Below, piece after piece: positions 35,399-44,446 of a DNA stretch of 61,460 bases (within the stretch, counting starts at the first letter, position 1; each line of letters starts with the position of its first letter). The notes beneath the pieces were generated by a model, which did not search any database, had not been told where the DNA came from, and worked only from the letters and a program-made list of their open reading frames with translations. The stretch is from NCBI GenBank assembly GCA_018652685.1, contig JABIBQ010000074.1:1-61460 (forward strand), read 5' to 3'. This DNA is from Candidatus Bathyarchaeota archaeon (GTDB taxonomy: Archaea; Thermoproteota; Bathyarchaeia; TCS64). A program made the translations under genes and the position numbers.

Positions 35399-36699
35399 CT
35401 CTTTTCCCCATTTTTACCGAGTTTCTCAGGCTCTTCTGGGTCTAATCCCTCGTCAATTACATGTATCTCGGCCATTGTCTGCTTTCTGGCGAGGACCGGT
35501 GCAACAACTGATGTAAAGACTATCGAGATCAGGACGATGGGTACCATGAGATTCGTGAAAACCTCGGAGCCGGGGAAGAAGACCGAGTTAGGATCATACT
35601 TGGTCACGAACTGGCTCAGGACGAGGCTACCAGCTCCCTGTATGAAGAAGTACCGGGTATAGATTACCTGCTCGTCCGGGAACCCCTGAAGATTACCCAT
35701 CAGGGTCGCCGTCAGGAAGCGAACAACGATTATCAGGGCGGTTAGGAAACCCCCCACCGCGATATATGCGGGGTTAAGCCTCACGATGAGACCCAGGTAA
35801 ACGAAGAATAGGGCTTTCACGAGGAACGAAATCTCGTCATGATACTCCCGTATCTTGCGCCTGTCGATCCTGGACCGCCTTTTCATGTTAAGGGATCTTG
35901 TGACAAAGGCATAATTCATCAAAACGACACCGAATAGGAAGGCCGAAATGGGTCCGCCACCACCTCCGCTAATGATCTCGGCGAACACGTAGACGGGGAA
36001 AAGTGCGGCTATGGTAAGCATATAGTTCAGCGGCCTGTCTCCGAGTCTGCTGATGAATTCTCCCCATGTTAGTCCAGCCCCGATGCCTATCAAAGCTGCT
36101 GTGGTGAGGGAAAAAAGTATGTCCCGGGCTGCCGACTGGGGGCCTGCCCCTGCGATGGTGACCATCTTGATGATCGTGACCACGCCCACCACCTTGATGG
36201 GGTCGGCTAAAGTGGACTCCAGCTTGAGGAAAGCCCCTGACACTCCCATCTCCTTGGACTCGGCCCCGAGGCTGTTGATGAGACCACGGATGGATACGCC
36301 GTCCATACCACCAATCATGGCCCCCAGAAGGAGACCGTTTACAAAATTGAAATACTTGGGGAGTACAACGCTCAGTGCGAGACCCACGGTAATTGTTGTG
36401 ACCAGAAAACTCATTATGGCCATGTTGAAGGCGCGCGCCGTGTTCCCGAGAAGATGCTGTATGTTGAAGTTCAACCCCATGTTGAACGCGAATAGCGCCA
36501 CGGTCACCAGGAGCATGAGGTCGAATATGTCCAGGAACAGGGCAGCATCGAAGAATTTGAGGATCGGCCCCAGCACCATACCGAACACGAGGAGCCAGAC
36601 GATGTCAGGAATTTTGGTTCGTTTGTAGAACATGCCGCCGAGATAGTTGAGGAAAAGGGTCGAGGAGATCAGAAGCAAGACTCGTTCGGTTTCTATCAA
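35395..36699 (-). CDS. Cation:proton antiporter (CPA-type Na+/H+ exchanger)
   Basis: 434 residues with about 12 hydrophobic helices and a charged C-terminal tail rich in Glu/Lys. The helix-5 region contains GAMIGGMDGVSIRGL and a later KLESTLADPIKVVG, where acidic residues match the ion-binding DP/ESxLNDP pattern of the CPA family, here altered to STLADP. It is expected in the cytoplasmic membrane for pH or sodium homeostasis. It has its own divergent regulatory region shared with the winged-helix gene. Confidence 0.82.
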   Translation of the reverse strand: MIETERVLLLISSTLFLNYLGGMFYKRTKIPDIVWLLVFGMVLGPILKFFDAALFLDIFDLMLLVTVALFAFNMGLNFNIQHLLGNTARAFNMAIMSFLVTTITVGLALSVVLPKYFNFVNGLLLGAMIGGMDGVSIRGLINSLGAESKEMGVSGAFLKLESTLADPIKVVGVVTIIKMVTIAGAGPQSAARDILFSLTTAALIGIGAGLTWGEFISRLGDRPLNYMLTIAALFPVYVFAEIISGGGGGPISAFLFGVVLMNYAFVTRSLNMKRRSRIDRRKIREYHDEISFLVKALFFVYLGLIVRLNPAYIAVGGFLTALIIVVRFLTATLMGNLQGFPDEQVIYTRYFFIQGAGSLVLSQFVTKYDPNSVFFPGSEVFTNLMVPIVLISIVFTSVVAPVLARKQTMAEIHVIDEGLDPEEPEKLGKNGEKS

Positions 36700-37020
36700 A
36701 GTGTCTTCCGTTTCCCCGGGTTTTCGATTAATTCTATTGAATTACCCTTCCAGTTTCATTGTCTGCGAGGATAAAAAGACTTCTCAAAGAGAGTTATGTT
36801 TAATATTTCATAATATTAAAAAAACAAAAGGATTCCCTTTGTCAAAAAGAGAGGATAAAAAACATGAATGTTTACATATTTGGATGAAATCATGCGTATT
36901 TTATTTACTTTTTCACCATTAATAATATCTGAATGTTTAAATAGCATGGGGTGTTACTTTCTTTTCGTTGGTGACTAAGAACTGACATTAACTATTGACA
37001 CAGCAAACGAGGGACTGGCT
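36700..37020. promoter_or_regulatory. 321-base AT-rich divergent control region with palindromes
   Basis: No gene is recognised here. It separates the antiporter (minus) from the winged-helix regulator (plus). A perfect 9-base inverted repeat (TTTAATATT, spacer TCAT, AATATTAAA) spans 36799-36820, and a 6-base one (TAATTC, TATT, GAATTA) spans 36729-36744 near the antiporter start. TGTTTAAATAG at about 36933-36944 may be the promoter of the regulator, giving it a leader of roughly 50-60 bases. Confidence 0.45.
36799..36820. repeat. 22-base perfect palindrome, candidate operator
   Basis: Arms of nine bases, TTTAATATT and AATATTAAA, are separated by TCAT. The element is about 100 bases upstream of the antiporter start and about 200 bases upstream of a winged-helix gene, a plausible binding site for that protein. 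Confidence 0.45.
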
Positions 37021-37353
37021 ATGGTCCTCAAGGACTACCAGGAAGTAGCCCTACATTACCTATGGCGCATCAATAAAGGCGCTTCAAGCCGCGACGTGTG
37101 GATGCAGGTAAATGAGGACCTAGACGGAAAACGGACAATTAGCCGAGCTTCAATCATCAATTTCCTTAACGCAATGGTAGACGAGAGTGTGCTTAACTAC
37201 ACGGAGATTACAGGAAAGGGTGGACACAGGCGTATTTACTCAGCCGCGTACGACGAGGCCGGGTTCAAGCAATATGTCGCCAAGGTTGTCATGAACAACC
37301 TACTTCGAGACTTCCCAGACGAGACTCGAAAGGTCCTGTCAGAAGTCAAATAA
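37021..37353 (+). CDS. Winged-helix DNA-binding protein (BlaI/MecI-like)
   Basis: 110 residues. The N-terminal 70 residues form a helix-turn-helix (LHYLWRINKGASSRDVWMQVN), a recognition helix (SRASIINFLNAMVDES) and a beta wing (GKGGHRRIYSAAYD), followed by a C-terminal helix pair that could dimerise. This matches the BlaI/CopY type found in archaea. It probably binds palindromes in the adjacent AT-rich region and may control itself, the antiporter or the M20 gene downstream. A T-rich terminator follows directly. Confidence 0.8.
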   Translation: MVLKDYQEVALHYLWRINKGASSRDVWMQVNEDLDGKRTISRASIINFLNAMVDESVLNYTEITGKGGHRRIYSAAYDEAGFKQYVAKVVMNNLLRDFPDETRKVLSEVK

Positions 37354-37360
37354 ACACACC

Positions 37361-37383
37361 ATTTTTATTAATTTTTTATTTCA
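37361..37383 (+). terminator. T-rich archaeal terminator after the winged-helix gene
   Basis: Two runs, ATTTTTATTA and ATTTTTTATTT, follow the stop codon by a few bases. Archaeal RNA polymerase stops at such T-tracts without a hairpin. Confidence 0.6.
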
Positions 37384-37441
37384 TTCTCATTCTCCTAGCA
37401 GTTTTATACCTAAAACGGGACGTAGATACCGTGAGCCCATT

Positions 37442-38965
37442 TTGGCAAAGTTAACAGAGGCTAAGAAGACGGCGTTCAAGTGGATAGACGATAACGCCGA
37501 GAGGATCTCAGATTTCCACAGCCGGATATGGAACTATGCGGAAACCAGTTTCCGTGAGTACAAGTCAGCAAAGGCACTCGTGGAGTTTCACAGGAAGGAA
37601 GGATTCAAAGTCGAGCACGGGGTTGCAGGTATGCCAACTGCGTACATCGCGACTTGGGGGGATGGAGAACCTGTCCTCTCGACGTACACCGAGTATGACG
37701 CAACGCCATCAGCAGCCCAGGATCTAGTACCATACAAGTCCGCGGCCAACCCGTACAAAGCGGGGCACTCCGACCCACACAGCGCACTAGGGGTAGCGGC
37801 ACTATCAGGTTCCGTTGCGCTGAAGCATGCCATGGAGGAGCATGGCATAGAGGGTACAATCAAGGTATTCGGGACACCCGCTGAGAAGGTGTGCGCCAAG
37901 AGCTGGTTCGCATCAAAGGGCTGTTTCGAGGGGCTAGATGCAATGGTCGGTTGGCACCCCAGAGCGTACACAACAGTCCAATACGAGACGCAGTGGGGCA
38001 GTTATTGGAACGTGGCGTTTACGTTCGAGTGCGATGAGCCCGAAAAGTGGATGGCTTATGCGGATGACCTACCGAGGAACGCACGTGCTCCGGGAGCCCT
38101 TGATGCAGTTGCAATGATGTTCACCACCACAAAGTACACCAAGGAGGCTATGCTGCCCAGGACGGGCCTATGGACGATCAATGAGGCGGTGATGGCGGCG
38201 GGACAGGCAACGGCGGACAACATCTCACCCAAGATCGGCATCATCCAGTACGCGTTCAGGAGCCCCAGCCTGACACAGCAGGAACAGATTGCCAAGGTGC
38301 TGATCAACAATGCTGAGAGCGTAGCCAAGATAACGGGAACGAAACTCTCGATACGATGGGTTACCAAGATGAGAACAGGGCTCTTTAACAGGGCACTGGC
38401 GGATCTCTCATATGAGAACCTGGAGCTCATTGGGGCACCAAAGTTTACTGACGGCGACAAGGAGATCGCCAATGAGTTGTTGAGGAACATGGGGCACCCA
38501 GAACAGGAGGAGCCGTACAACGAGGAGTTGACGACGCCCCAGGAATGGGAGAAGATGTGGAGGAGTGGGATACCCAGCCACCAGAAAAAGCACGGGAGCG
38601 ACGACTATGTCGAGTTCCAATGGCACTGCCCTGGGGTTTGGATACAGGTCTACAGGCCGCAGATCAGGGTACCGGGCGAGAGGCTGCCGAGGTGGCCCCA
38701 CTTCTACCTGGGAGGCGTGAAGGGCCCCATTGACAGAACCATCTACACCGCGGCGAAGGCCATCAGCGGCACGTTGATGGACCTGGCGGAGGACCCAGCC
38801 AAGCTGAAGGCGTGCAAAGACGAGTGGGCTGAGAGGATCAAGCACGAGTACGAGCCCCCACAGCTTGACCCGACGTGGACCCCTCCAATCGACCTGCCGT
38901 GGCCAGAGTACGTGGTCACGGAGAGGGGACACGACTGGCACATCCCCACACCGGGGAAGAAATAG
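37442..38965 (+). CDS. Divergent M20-fold protein with altered metal ligands
   Basis: 507 residues, clearly M20-like (the N-terminus resembles the three AbgB-like genes) but with most ligands changed. GHGCGH becomes GHSDPH (Asp111 for the Cys), the Glu-Glu pair becomes Glu148-Lys149 (GTPAEKV), His-His becomes Trp171-His172 (GWHPR), and the late GHKS region reads IDRT. A Trp/Pro-rich C-terminal tail of about 60 residues is added. Either it uses a different or single metal, or it is a non-hydrolytic or regulatory paralogue. The start is TTG, 88 bases after the winged-helix gene. Confidence 0.8.
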   Translation: MAKLTEAKKTAFKWIDDNAERISDFHSRIWNYAETSFREYKSAKALVEFHRKEGFKVEHGVAGMPTAYIATWGDGEPVLSTYTEYDATPSAAQDLVPYKSAANPYKAGHSDPHSALGVAALSGSVALKHAMEEHGIEGTIKVFGTPAEKVCAKSWFASKGCFEGLDAMVGWHPRAYTTVQYETQWGSYWNVAFTFECDEPEKWMAYADDLPRNARAPGALDAVAMMFTTTKYTKEAMLPRTGLWTINEAVMAAGQATADNISPKIGIIQYAFRSPSLTQQEQIAKVLINNAESVAKITGTKLSIRWVTKMRTGLFNRALADLSYENLELIGAPKFTDGDKEIANELLRNMGHPEQEEPYNEELTTPQEWEKMWRSGIPSHQKKHGSDDYVEFQWHCPGVWIQVYRPQIRVPGERLPRWPHFYLGGVKGPIDRTIYTAAKAISGTLMDLAEDPAKLKACKDEWAERIKHEYEPPQLDPTWTPPIDLPWPEYVVTERGHDWHIPTPGKK

Positions 38966-38980
38966 TCCCTTCTCCCCACT

Positions 38981-38990
38981 AATTTTAAAC
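38981..38990 (+). promoter_or_regulatory. TATA box of the 39013 gene
   Basis: AATTTTAAAC is centred about 28 bases before the ATG at 39013, giving a leaderless message. Confidence 0.55.
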
Positions 38991-39012
38991 ACTCGAAGAA
39001 GGGTCATTCTAC

Positions 39013-39486
39013 ATGGTAGCGCCGTCCTTTGACGAGATAAAGGAGATAGTCGAGCTCAGGCTTAACCAGACCCACGAGTTACTGGAGGAGTTTGAGTACG
39101 ACCTCAAAAAGTGTGCCCCGGACGAGTTCTACTCCTTCTTGCTGGGAGACAAGATCGCGAACAAACGGGTCACCATCAGAGATATACTGGGCAGCGAGTA
39201 CATGATGCTCCACGTTGTAGTGGAGTTAAGCGAGTTCATCAAGATGGGTATAGAGATAGGGGATAAGACTGTCTCGGGTAGCCTGCCGGAGAAGACCTAC
39301 GAGGCCCATCTGAAGGCGGCTGACTTTGAGCTGGGCTATGCGCTGCTCCTTGAGGACTATTACTGGATGAAGCATAGGCTCGCCTACCTGGGCGAGATGA
39401 TAGAGAGTGACGAGGCCCTACCGGAGTCGTTGAGATCCGTGGCAGTCAAGATTGTGGACAGCTTCAAACAATACAAGGATTACTAG
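39013..39486 (+). CDS. Uncharacterised helical protein
   Basis: 157 residues, mostly amphipathic helices rich in Glu, Leu and Tyr, with no membrane segment and a single Cys. No family was recognised. The repeated pattern of long helices (residues 5-35, 60-80, 100-130, 135-155) suggests a helical bundle. It has its own TATA box and lies between the divergent M20 gene and the SIMPL gene. Confidence 0.65.
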   Translation: MVAPSFDEIKEIVELRLNQTHELLEEFEYDLKKCAPDEFYSFLLGDKIANKRVTIRDILGSEYMMLHVVVELSEFIKMGIEIGDKTVSGSLPEKTYEAHLKAADFELGYALLLEDYYWMKHRLAYLGEMIESDEALPESLRSVAVKIVDSFKQYKDY

Positions 39487-39565
39487 CTGCCGTTCTAAGG
39501 CTTTGAACGCCTGTTCTATTTGATGGGTATATATCCACCGCATGTCATTGGTGGGTTGATTAAAA

Positions 39566-40414
39566 ATGAAAAAGAATCAACAAGCGTTCGCGGTTTCCGC
39601 CATCTGTCTCAGCATCATATTGGCAGGTGTGATAATCGCGTACAGGCCAGAAGCCGTTGACCAAGACGGTGGCCTCCCATCAGGCTTCCGATACCCAAGC
39701 GGGGTCGGTGTGAGCCAAGGAGTGCCCACACTCTACGGTGAAACAGCAACTCCAACCCTCCTCTCAGATGACGTCACACAGAAAACAATCAGTCTGGGCG
39801 GTGCGGGCACGGCATCTACTACTGCCGACGAGGCCACCATCAACATGGGCGTCGAGGTAACAAAGGACACAGCAGCAGAAGCCATCTCAGCCAACGCTGA
39901 GTCAATGGGAGCTATCATCGACGCCTTGATGCTAACGGGCATCGGCGAGGACAATATCAAGACCACCAGTTACAGCGTCTACCCCCAGTACGACTGGACC
40001 GAGGACGGAAGGGTCCTCCTCGGGTATATGGTTACAAACATGGTGCAGGTAACGGTCAAGGACCTTGACATTGTGGGAGATGTCATCGATGCAGCGGGCG
40101 GCGCGGGCGCAAACAGGATGGACGGTATAAGCTTTGGCTTGAGCGACGCGAAGATGCAGGAGCTCAAGAACACTGCGTACATCCTCGCACTGGGCGACGC
40201 CACGGACAAGGCCGATCTGATCGCTGACACCCTCGGACTCACTATCAGTGGAGTCCAGAGCGTCACCGAGAGCAGCTACGTCCCAGCGAGGACAAACGTG
40301 GCCTACGCTGAGGCAGCTATGGACAGCTCAGCCTCCTTCAGGGCACCGACCCAGATCATCAGCGGCGACCTGAGCGTATCAGTGAACGTGCACATAGTGT
40401 TCCTGTTCCAGTAG
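39566..40414 (+). CDS. SIMPL-domain (DUF541) protein, membrane-anchored or secreted
   Basis: 282 residues. An N-terminal hydrophobic segment (about 8-27) acts as signal anchor; the SIMPL domain occupies about 70-280, with typical motifs GGAGTASTTADEATI near the start and YSVYPQYDW in the middle. SIMPL proteins are periplasmic or extracytoplasmic ring-forming proteins of uncertain function. GTATATAT lies about 35-42 bases upstream of the ATG. A hairpin plus T-run terminator follows. Confidence 0.88.
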   Translation: MKKNQQAFAVSAICLSIILAGVIIAYRPEAVDQDGGLPSGFRYPSGVGVSQGVPTLYGETATPTLLSDDVTQKTISLGGAGTASTTADEATINMGVEVTKDTAAEAISANAESMGAIIDALMLTGIGEDNIKTTSYSVYPQYDWTEDGRVLLGYMVTNMVQVTVKDLDIVGDVIDAAGGAGANRMDGISFGLSDAKMQELKNTAYILALGDATDKADLIADTLGLTISGVQSVTESSYVPARTNVAYAEAAMDSSASFRAPTQIISGDLSVSVNVHIVFLFQ

Positions 40415-40440
40415 GAACGGGAAAAACCCTTTTTTTATTT
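40405..40440 (+). terminator. Hairpin and T-run between convergent genes
   Basis: GTTCC and GGAAC form a 5-base stem around AGTA, overlapping the SIMPL stop codon; GGG-AAAAA-CCC and a seven-base T-run follow. The position between two convergent genes suits termination of the SIMPL transcript. Confidence 0.6.
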
Positions 40441-40447
40441 CCCCCTT

Positions 40448-41497
40448 TTAGATATCCCGGATATCCACGAACATAGGTTCAGCCCCCATCTCAGGCAACT
40501 CCTTACCTGAAACAGGTTTCATGTACCAGAAGAAGCTGCCAGAGCCGTGCCTGTAACTCCCTTGTATCTCTTTGACGTGGCTATTCGCGTCCATTGGGAG
40601 ATTAATCATCATGACGCCCTGTTTATAGGCCATATTCAGCAGGTAGCCCAGCAGTTGGTTCGCAGCGTGGGCGTCCCTGATGCCTATGGGGGTCAGGTAC
40701 CAGTTGGTCATCTCCTCTCCCACATCGGGCATCTTGGGCATCGCGGTGAAGAGCCCCATGAAATTGGTTACCATGCGCATGAGCTTCCACTTTGTGTCGA
40801 ACTCCATTAACTTGAACTTCATGACACTGTCATAGTCCCATACCCCGGCGACGGCGAGCACGGTGTCACCCTCGTAGAGGTAGATGTCATCCATGTTGTG
40901 GAAGGGGAGGCGATGGTAGTACTTCCTGAACGAGCCCTCTGTAACCTCGTTGTACATCTCGTAGCCCCTGTATGTCTCGTTCAGGAGGTCCACGACCACG
41001 GGAATGTCATCCTCCCTCATCCGCCTTATCTTGAACTTGTCCACTGGGTGCTCCTTGTACGCCATGACCATCAAGGGGACACATTCTCTCACCCGCTGGA
41101 ACCCGTGAACAGTGAAAAAGCCGTGTGAGGCGGCGTTGCCCTCGATGATGTTGAGGTGCAGGATATCAGAGTCGGCGGTCCTCTTCTCAATCTCCATCTG
41201 GAGAGCAGAGGCCACGCCCCTTCTCCGCACATCTGGGTCAACCATGAACCCGTACTCGTAGACCATGGAACGCATCTCACCCCCGATTGGCTTGTCCTGC
41301 ACCGTGTAGCCAGCTGCCCCCAGTAGTTTGCCCTCCTCCTCAGCCACCAGAACGTGCCAGGCCTCGTAGCCCCTTGACCTACTGAAGAAGTCGGGGCTGC
41401 TGTCTAGCTGGAGCACCAGATCGGTACCCATTGGACACTTTCTCTGGAGCTCGATGAGGCTCTGGTTGTCTTCCTGGATTGCGTCCCTGATGTTCAT
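40448..41497 (-). CDS. Tandem GNAT-fold acetyltransferase
   Basis: 349 residues with two GNAT-like halves. The first (about 1-145) contains a good acetyl-CoA loop, VDPDVRRRGVASAL, and the FFTVHGFQRV segment. The second (from about 155, starting KIRRMREDDIPVVVDLLN) is degenerate. This double arrangement occurs in mycothiol-synthase-like and Eis-like families. The acceptor substrate is unknown. It stands alone on the minus strand. Confidence 0.83.
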   Translation of the reverse strand: MNIRDAIQEDNQSLIELQRKCPMGTDLVLQLDSSPDFFSRSRGYEAWHVLVAEEEGKLLGAAGYTVQDKPIGGEMRSMVYEYGFMVDPDVRRRGVASALQMEIEKRTADSDILHLNIIEGNAASHGFFTVHGFQRVRECVPLMVMAYKEHPVDKFKIRRMREDDIPVVVDLLNETYRGYEMYNEVTEGSFRKYYHRLPFHNMDDIYLYEGDTVLAVAGVWDYDSVMKFKLMEFDTKWKLMRMVTNFMGLFTAMPKMPDVGEEMTNWYLTPIGIRDAHAANQLLGYLLNMAYKQGVMMINLPMDANSHVKEIQGSYRHGSGSFFWYMKPVSGKELPEMGAEPMFVDIRDI

Positions 41498-41599
41498 GAT
41501 CTTCGATGTTAGTTTGGTGTTTGTTTAGATAAAATGGGGGGTTAATTTCTTTGAAAACTTCTTGAGGAGGTGTTCAGCAGCTAACAGCGAAGCGAGTAG

Positions 41600-42544
41600 C
41601 TACACCTCGGGGAGGACCAATGCTGAGAACACATCCGCCTCGCGCTGGAAGTCTCCCCCCATGAACCTGACGATGAAGTAGTCAACGCCTGTGTCACGGT
41701 ACTCCCCGATCTGATTGATTATTTCTTCAGGTGTACCCCTTAACGGGGCCTTTCTGTCAAAACCCGGCCCCCACCGTTTCTCCATTGTCTCGTTGAAGTA
41801 AGCCTCCTTTGCCTCGGCCTCCGCCCTATCCTCGCCTATGAGGACGTAGACGGCGAAGCTCTTGGTGATCTCTCCGGTGTCCCTACCCACCGCATCGCCG
41901 TGTTTGTTCAATACATCCACCTTGTCGCTGAACGCCTCGGGTGATCCGAACCAGGCAACGAAGTTGCTCCAGTCAGCGTACCTGGCCACTGCCTTCAATG
42001 TCAACTGCTCGCCGCTTCCTGCAATCATTATCGGAGGGTGGGGTTTCTGGACTGGCTTTGGGGAACAGTAGGCACCACCGATCTCGTAGTGGTGTCCTTT
42101 GAAGCTGGCCTCTTCCTCGGTCCACATCTTCCTGATGATCTGAGCCGCCTCGGATACCCTCCTGACACGTGTGGAGGGCTTCTCGAATGGGTAGCCATAT
42201 GCTTTGAACTCGTCTTCGGCCCAGCCTGTACCTAGGCCAAGGATCACCCGGCCGTCGCTGATTGAATCCAGTGTCGCACCCATCTTTGCCACAATGGGCG
42301 GGTGCCTGAAGGGGTTACACATGACAAGCTGGCCCAGTCTTACCCGCTTAGTCTCTGCTGCCAGCGCGGAGGTGGTTGTCCAGCACTCGTAGAATGGGTT
42401 TGCGGGGCTCCCCACTAGGCCGAATACATGGTCGCTCAGCCAGACGGAGTCAAAGCCAAGCCTCTCAGTGGTCAACACCTCGTCCCTGATCAAAGAATAT
42501 CGTGGCCGCTCAGGGTTTATGAAGACCCCAAAATCCCGGTTCAT
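41600..42544 (-). CDS. Luciferase-like (LLM class) F420-dependent oxidoreductase
   Basis: 314 residues of the bacterial-luciferase TIM barrel. Typical motifs are FDSVWLSDHVFG (about 31-42), RLGQLVMCNPFRHPP, RVILGLGTGWAEDEFKAYGY (two segments near 95-115) and PHPPIMIAGSG. In archaea these enzymes normally use coenzyme F420, as in methylene-H4MPT reductase or F420-dependent alcohol dehydrogenases. The specific substrate is unknown. It lies 25 bases downstream of the creatininase gene on the same strand, so they probably form an operon. Confidence 0.88.
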   Translation of the reverse strand: MNRDFGVFINPERPRYSLIRDEVLTTERLGFDSVWLSDHVFGLVGSPANPFYECWTTTSALAAETKRVRLGQLVMCNPFRHPPIVAKMGATLDSISDGRVILGLGTGWAEDEFKAYGYPFEKPSTRVRRVSEAAQIIRKMWTEEEASFKGHHYEIGGAYCSPKPVQKPHPPIMIAGSGEQLTLKAVARYADWSNFVAWFGSPEAFSDKVDVLNKHGDAVGRDTGEITKSFAVYVLIGEDRAEAEAKEAYFNETMEKRWGPGFDRKAPLRGTPEEIINQIGEYRDTGVDYFIVRFMGGDFQREADVFSALVLPEV

Positions 42545-42569
42545 AATGGATTAGTGGGGAGTTGGGGCT

Positions 42570-43313
42570 TTATCTCTTCTTGAGGTCCTCGATGAACTCG
42601 GCTAGGTCATTGACCACCGATTCCACCAGTACCTTGCCCTTCTCCTTGGTGGCGATGGTTGGGTCCCCCAGGTTGCCGATGCTGGTGTACTCGTCGAACA
42701 TGTAGGCAGCATTCACCTTACCCCTGTCGCTGTCAGAGATGCTGCTGTACTCGGGCTTCCACTTCTCGGCCTTGTCCATGAGTATTCTGTGGCCCAGCTC
42801 AAGGCCGACGCTTGTCTCGGACTCGCATGCATGGCCCCCTCCCTCCTGGGTCAGCACCTTGGTCCCCTCCGCACCGAAGCCGGTCTTTGAGGGGTAGACC
42901 ATGACGCTGTACACACGGACACCTGTCTCCATCTCGATCTCCTTGAGGGCCAGCCTGATAGAGTTGGTGTTGCCGCCGTGAGCATTCATGATGACTATCT
43001 TCTTGAAGCCGTGGTGGATGAGGCTCCCGCAGACCTCCTTCAATACGTTGACCAGCGTCCTGAACGAGAGGGTCACAGAGCCCGCGAAGTTCATGTGGTG
43101 GGGCGAGTATCCGTAGCTGATCAAAGGGGCTACCAGCACCCCGGTCTTCTGGGCGACCCGAAGTGAGATCTCCTGGGCCGTGAAGGCGTCGGTGTCCACT
43201 GCCATATGCTTGCCGTGCTGCTCGGTTGAACCTAACGGCAAGAGGATCGTGTCGTTTTCCTTGAGGTACTCCTCGACCTCTGGGCGGGTGAGTTTGAAAA
43301 GTCTTGACTCCAT
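42570..43313 (-). CDS. Creatininase-family amidohydrolase
   Basis: 247 residues. The metal-binding residues are visible: Glu and His in LPLGSTEQHGKHMAVDTD (about 26-43), a later MNAHGGNT motif and the CESETSVG region. The family includes creatinine amidohydrolase, the archaeal FAPy deformylase ArfB of riboflavin/F420 synthesis and MftE. Next to an F420-type oxidoreductase, a link to flavin or deazaflavin metabolism is possible but not shown. Confidence 0.88.
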   Translation of the reverse strand: MESRLFKLTRPEVEEYLKENDTILLPLGSTEQHGKHMAVDTDAFTAQEISLRVAQKTGVLVAPLISYGYSPHHMNFAGSVTLSFRTLVNVLKEVCGSLIHHGFKKIVIMNAHGGNTNSIRLALKEIEMETGVRVYSVMVYPSKTGFGAEGTKVLTQEGGGHACESETSVGLELGHRILMDKAEKWKPEYSSISDSDRGKVNAAYMFDEYTSIGNLGDPTIATKEKGKVLVESVVNDLAEFIEDLKKR

Positions 43314-43398
43314 GGTGTCATAGAGGACTGTTTAGGGATATAGATTTTCTATCTCATAGTATCTTATCTCAGTTTTAATACGGGAGGGCCAGGGTCGC

Positions 43399-44421
43399 CT
43401 AGTACCTCGAAATAGTTGAGCGGAGGTTCTCAAGCTCGACCTCAGTCAATCGTTTAATCCTGTCGTTGTACCAATCCTGCTTACGGTTCACCTTGTCAAG
43501 GGACTCGATGAACGTGATGGACTTTGATAAGTGCCCCTTGATATCGCCAGGCTCCTCACGATACCCATCGAACAGCTTGGCCTGACGTTCACTCCAGTCG
43601 CCGGGCTGATCGAGACCGGGTATGAAGTTCTCGGACATCTCACGCAGTGTCTCCTCCCCGAGGATTGAGCCTAACAGACTCAGTTCGCCTGTTGCGGAGT
43701 GGTGATGCTCGTCGATCCCGAACAGGGTCATGTCGTAGTTGTTGGCCGCGAGTTGAGTGATATCGCATATTGCGAAGGTTATCAGACGCGCCCCCAAGGT
43801 TTTGCATAGGGCACTCAGGCGTCTCATGCTCGGGATTGCGATGAACCCGTAGATGATGATGGTACTCAGCTTCCCTCCTCTTTCCGCCATGTGCTGGAGC
43901 GCGGCTTCCACTGACCTGCCAGTGGCGTAGGTGTCAGGGATTATTAGCGTGTCAAGGTCAAACCCATCGTAGTCGGAGTAGGTCACCTCGATGCGCCTTG
44001 AATCATCGCTGTGTGCCCTGTACCCGTCGTTCCTGTACTCGGTCCTGACGCGGATCAAAGGTAGGTTCGGTAGCACTTTGTGCATCATATACCCCGAGCT
44101 CCCCCGCAGGATGTGGAGGATCCCGGTGGAGTCGGTTATCATGTCAAGTTCCTTGAGGGCTGCCTTGAACTCGCGTGCCGCCTGAAGTGATTGAGCTTCC
44201 AACTCAGAGCCTACCAGATGAGGATGTGACGCTATCCGTTGCCCCTCAGGCGTGTCGATGATGTAACAATTGCCAAGATCATCTCCTATGAGGCTAGACG
44301 ATGCAGTATCAACCCGGTAGAGCCTAGTAGAAGGAGAGAGGGTTGAAAGTTTCTGGAGTGTCATGGCCCCGGTATCTAGGGGGAAAAGCTCCCTGATCTT
44401 CTGTAAATATGATTGATCCAA
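43399..44421 (-). CDS. Phosphoribosyltransferase-fold protein
   Basis: 340 residues. The PRPP-binding signature of type I phosphoribosyltransferases is clear: DTLIIPDTYATGRS (about 157-170), preceded by HILRGSSGY and followed by IIIYGFIAIPSM, the order seen in uracil-phosphoribosyltransferase-like proteins. An N-terminal domain of about 70 residues and a C-terminal helical extension of about 100 residues are extra, so this is not a standard salvage enzyme. A strong TATA box (TATATATA) lies at 44447-44455. Confidence 0.68.
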   Translation of the reverse strand: MDQSYLQKIRELFPLDTGAMTLQKLSTLSPSTRLYRVDTASSSLIGDDLGNCYIIDTPEGQRIASHPHLVGSELEAQSLQAAREFKAALKELDMITDSTGILHILRGSSGYMMHKVLPNLPLIRVRTEYRNDGYRAHSDDSRRIEVTYSDYDGFDLDTLIIPDTYATGRSVEAALQHMAERGGKLSTIIIYGFIAIPSMRRLSALCKTLGARLITFAICDITQLAANNYDMTLFGIDEHHHSATGELSLLGSILGEETLREMSENFIPGLDQPGDWSERQAKLFDGYREEPGDIKGHLSKSITFIESLDKVNRKQDWYNDRIKRLTEVELENLRSTISRY

Positions 44422-44446
44422 TGGAGACAGCTATCCTTGGGCTCGG

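Noticed and set aside
36647-36922. 91-codon plus-strand frame between the antiporter and regulator genes
   Set aside because: It begins inside the antiporter gene on the other strand and runs through AT-rich control DNA; its translation is low-complexity Lys/Phe-rich sequence.
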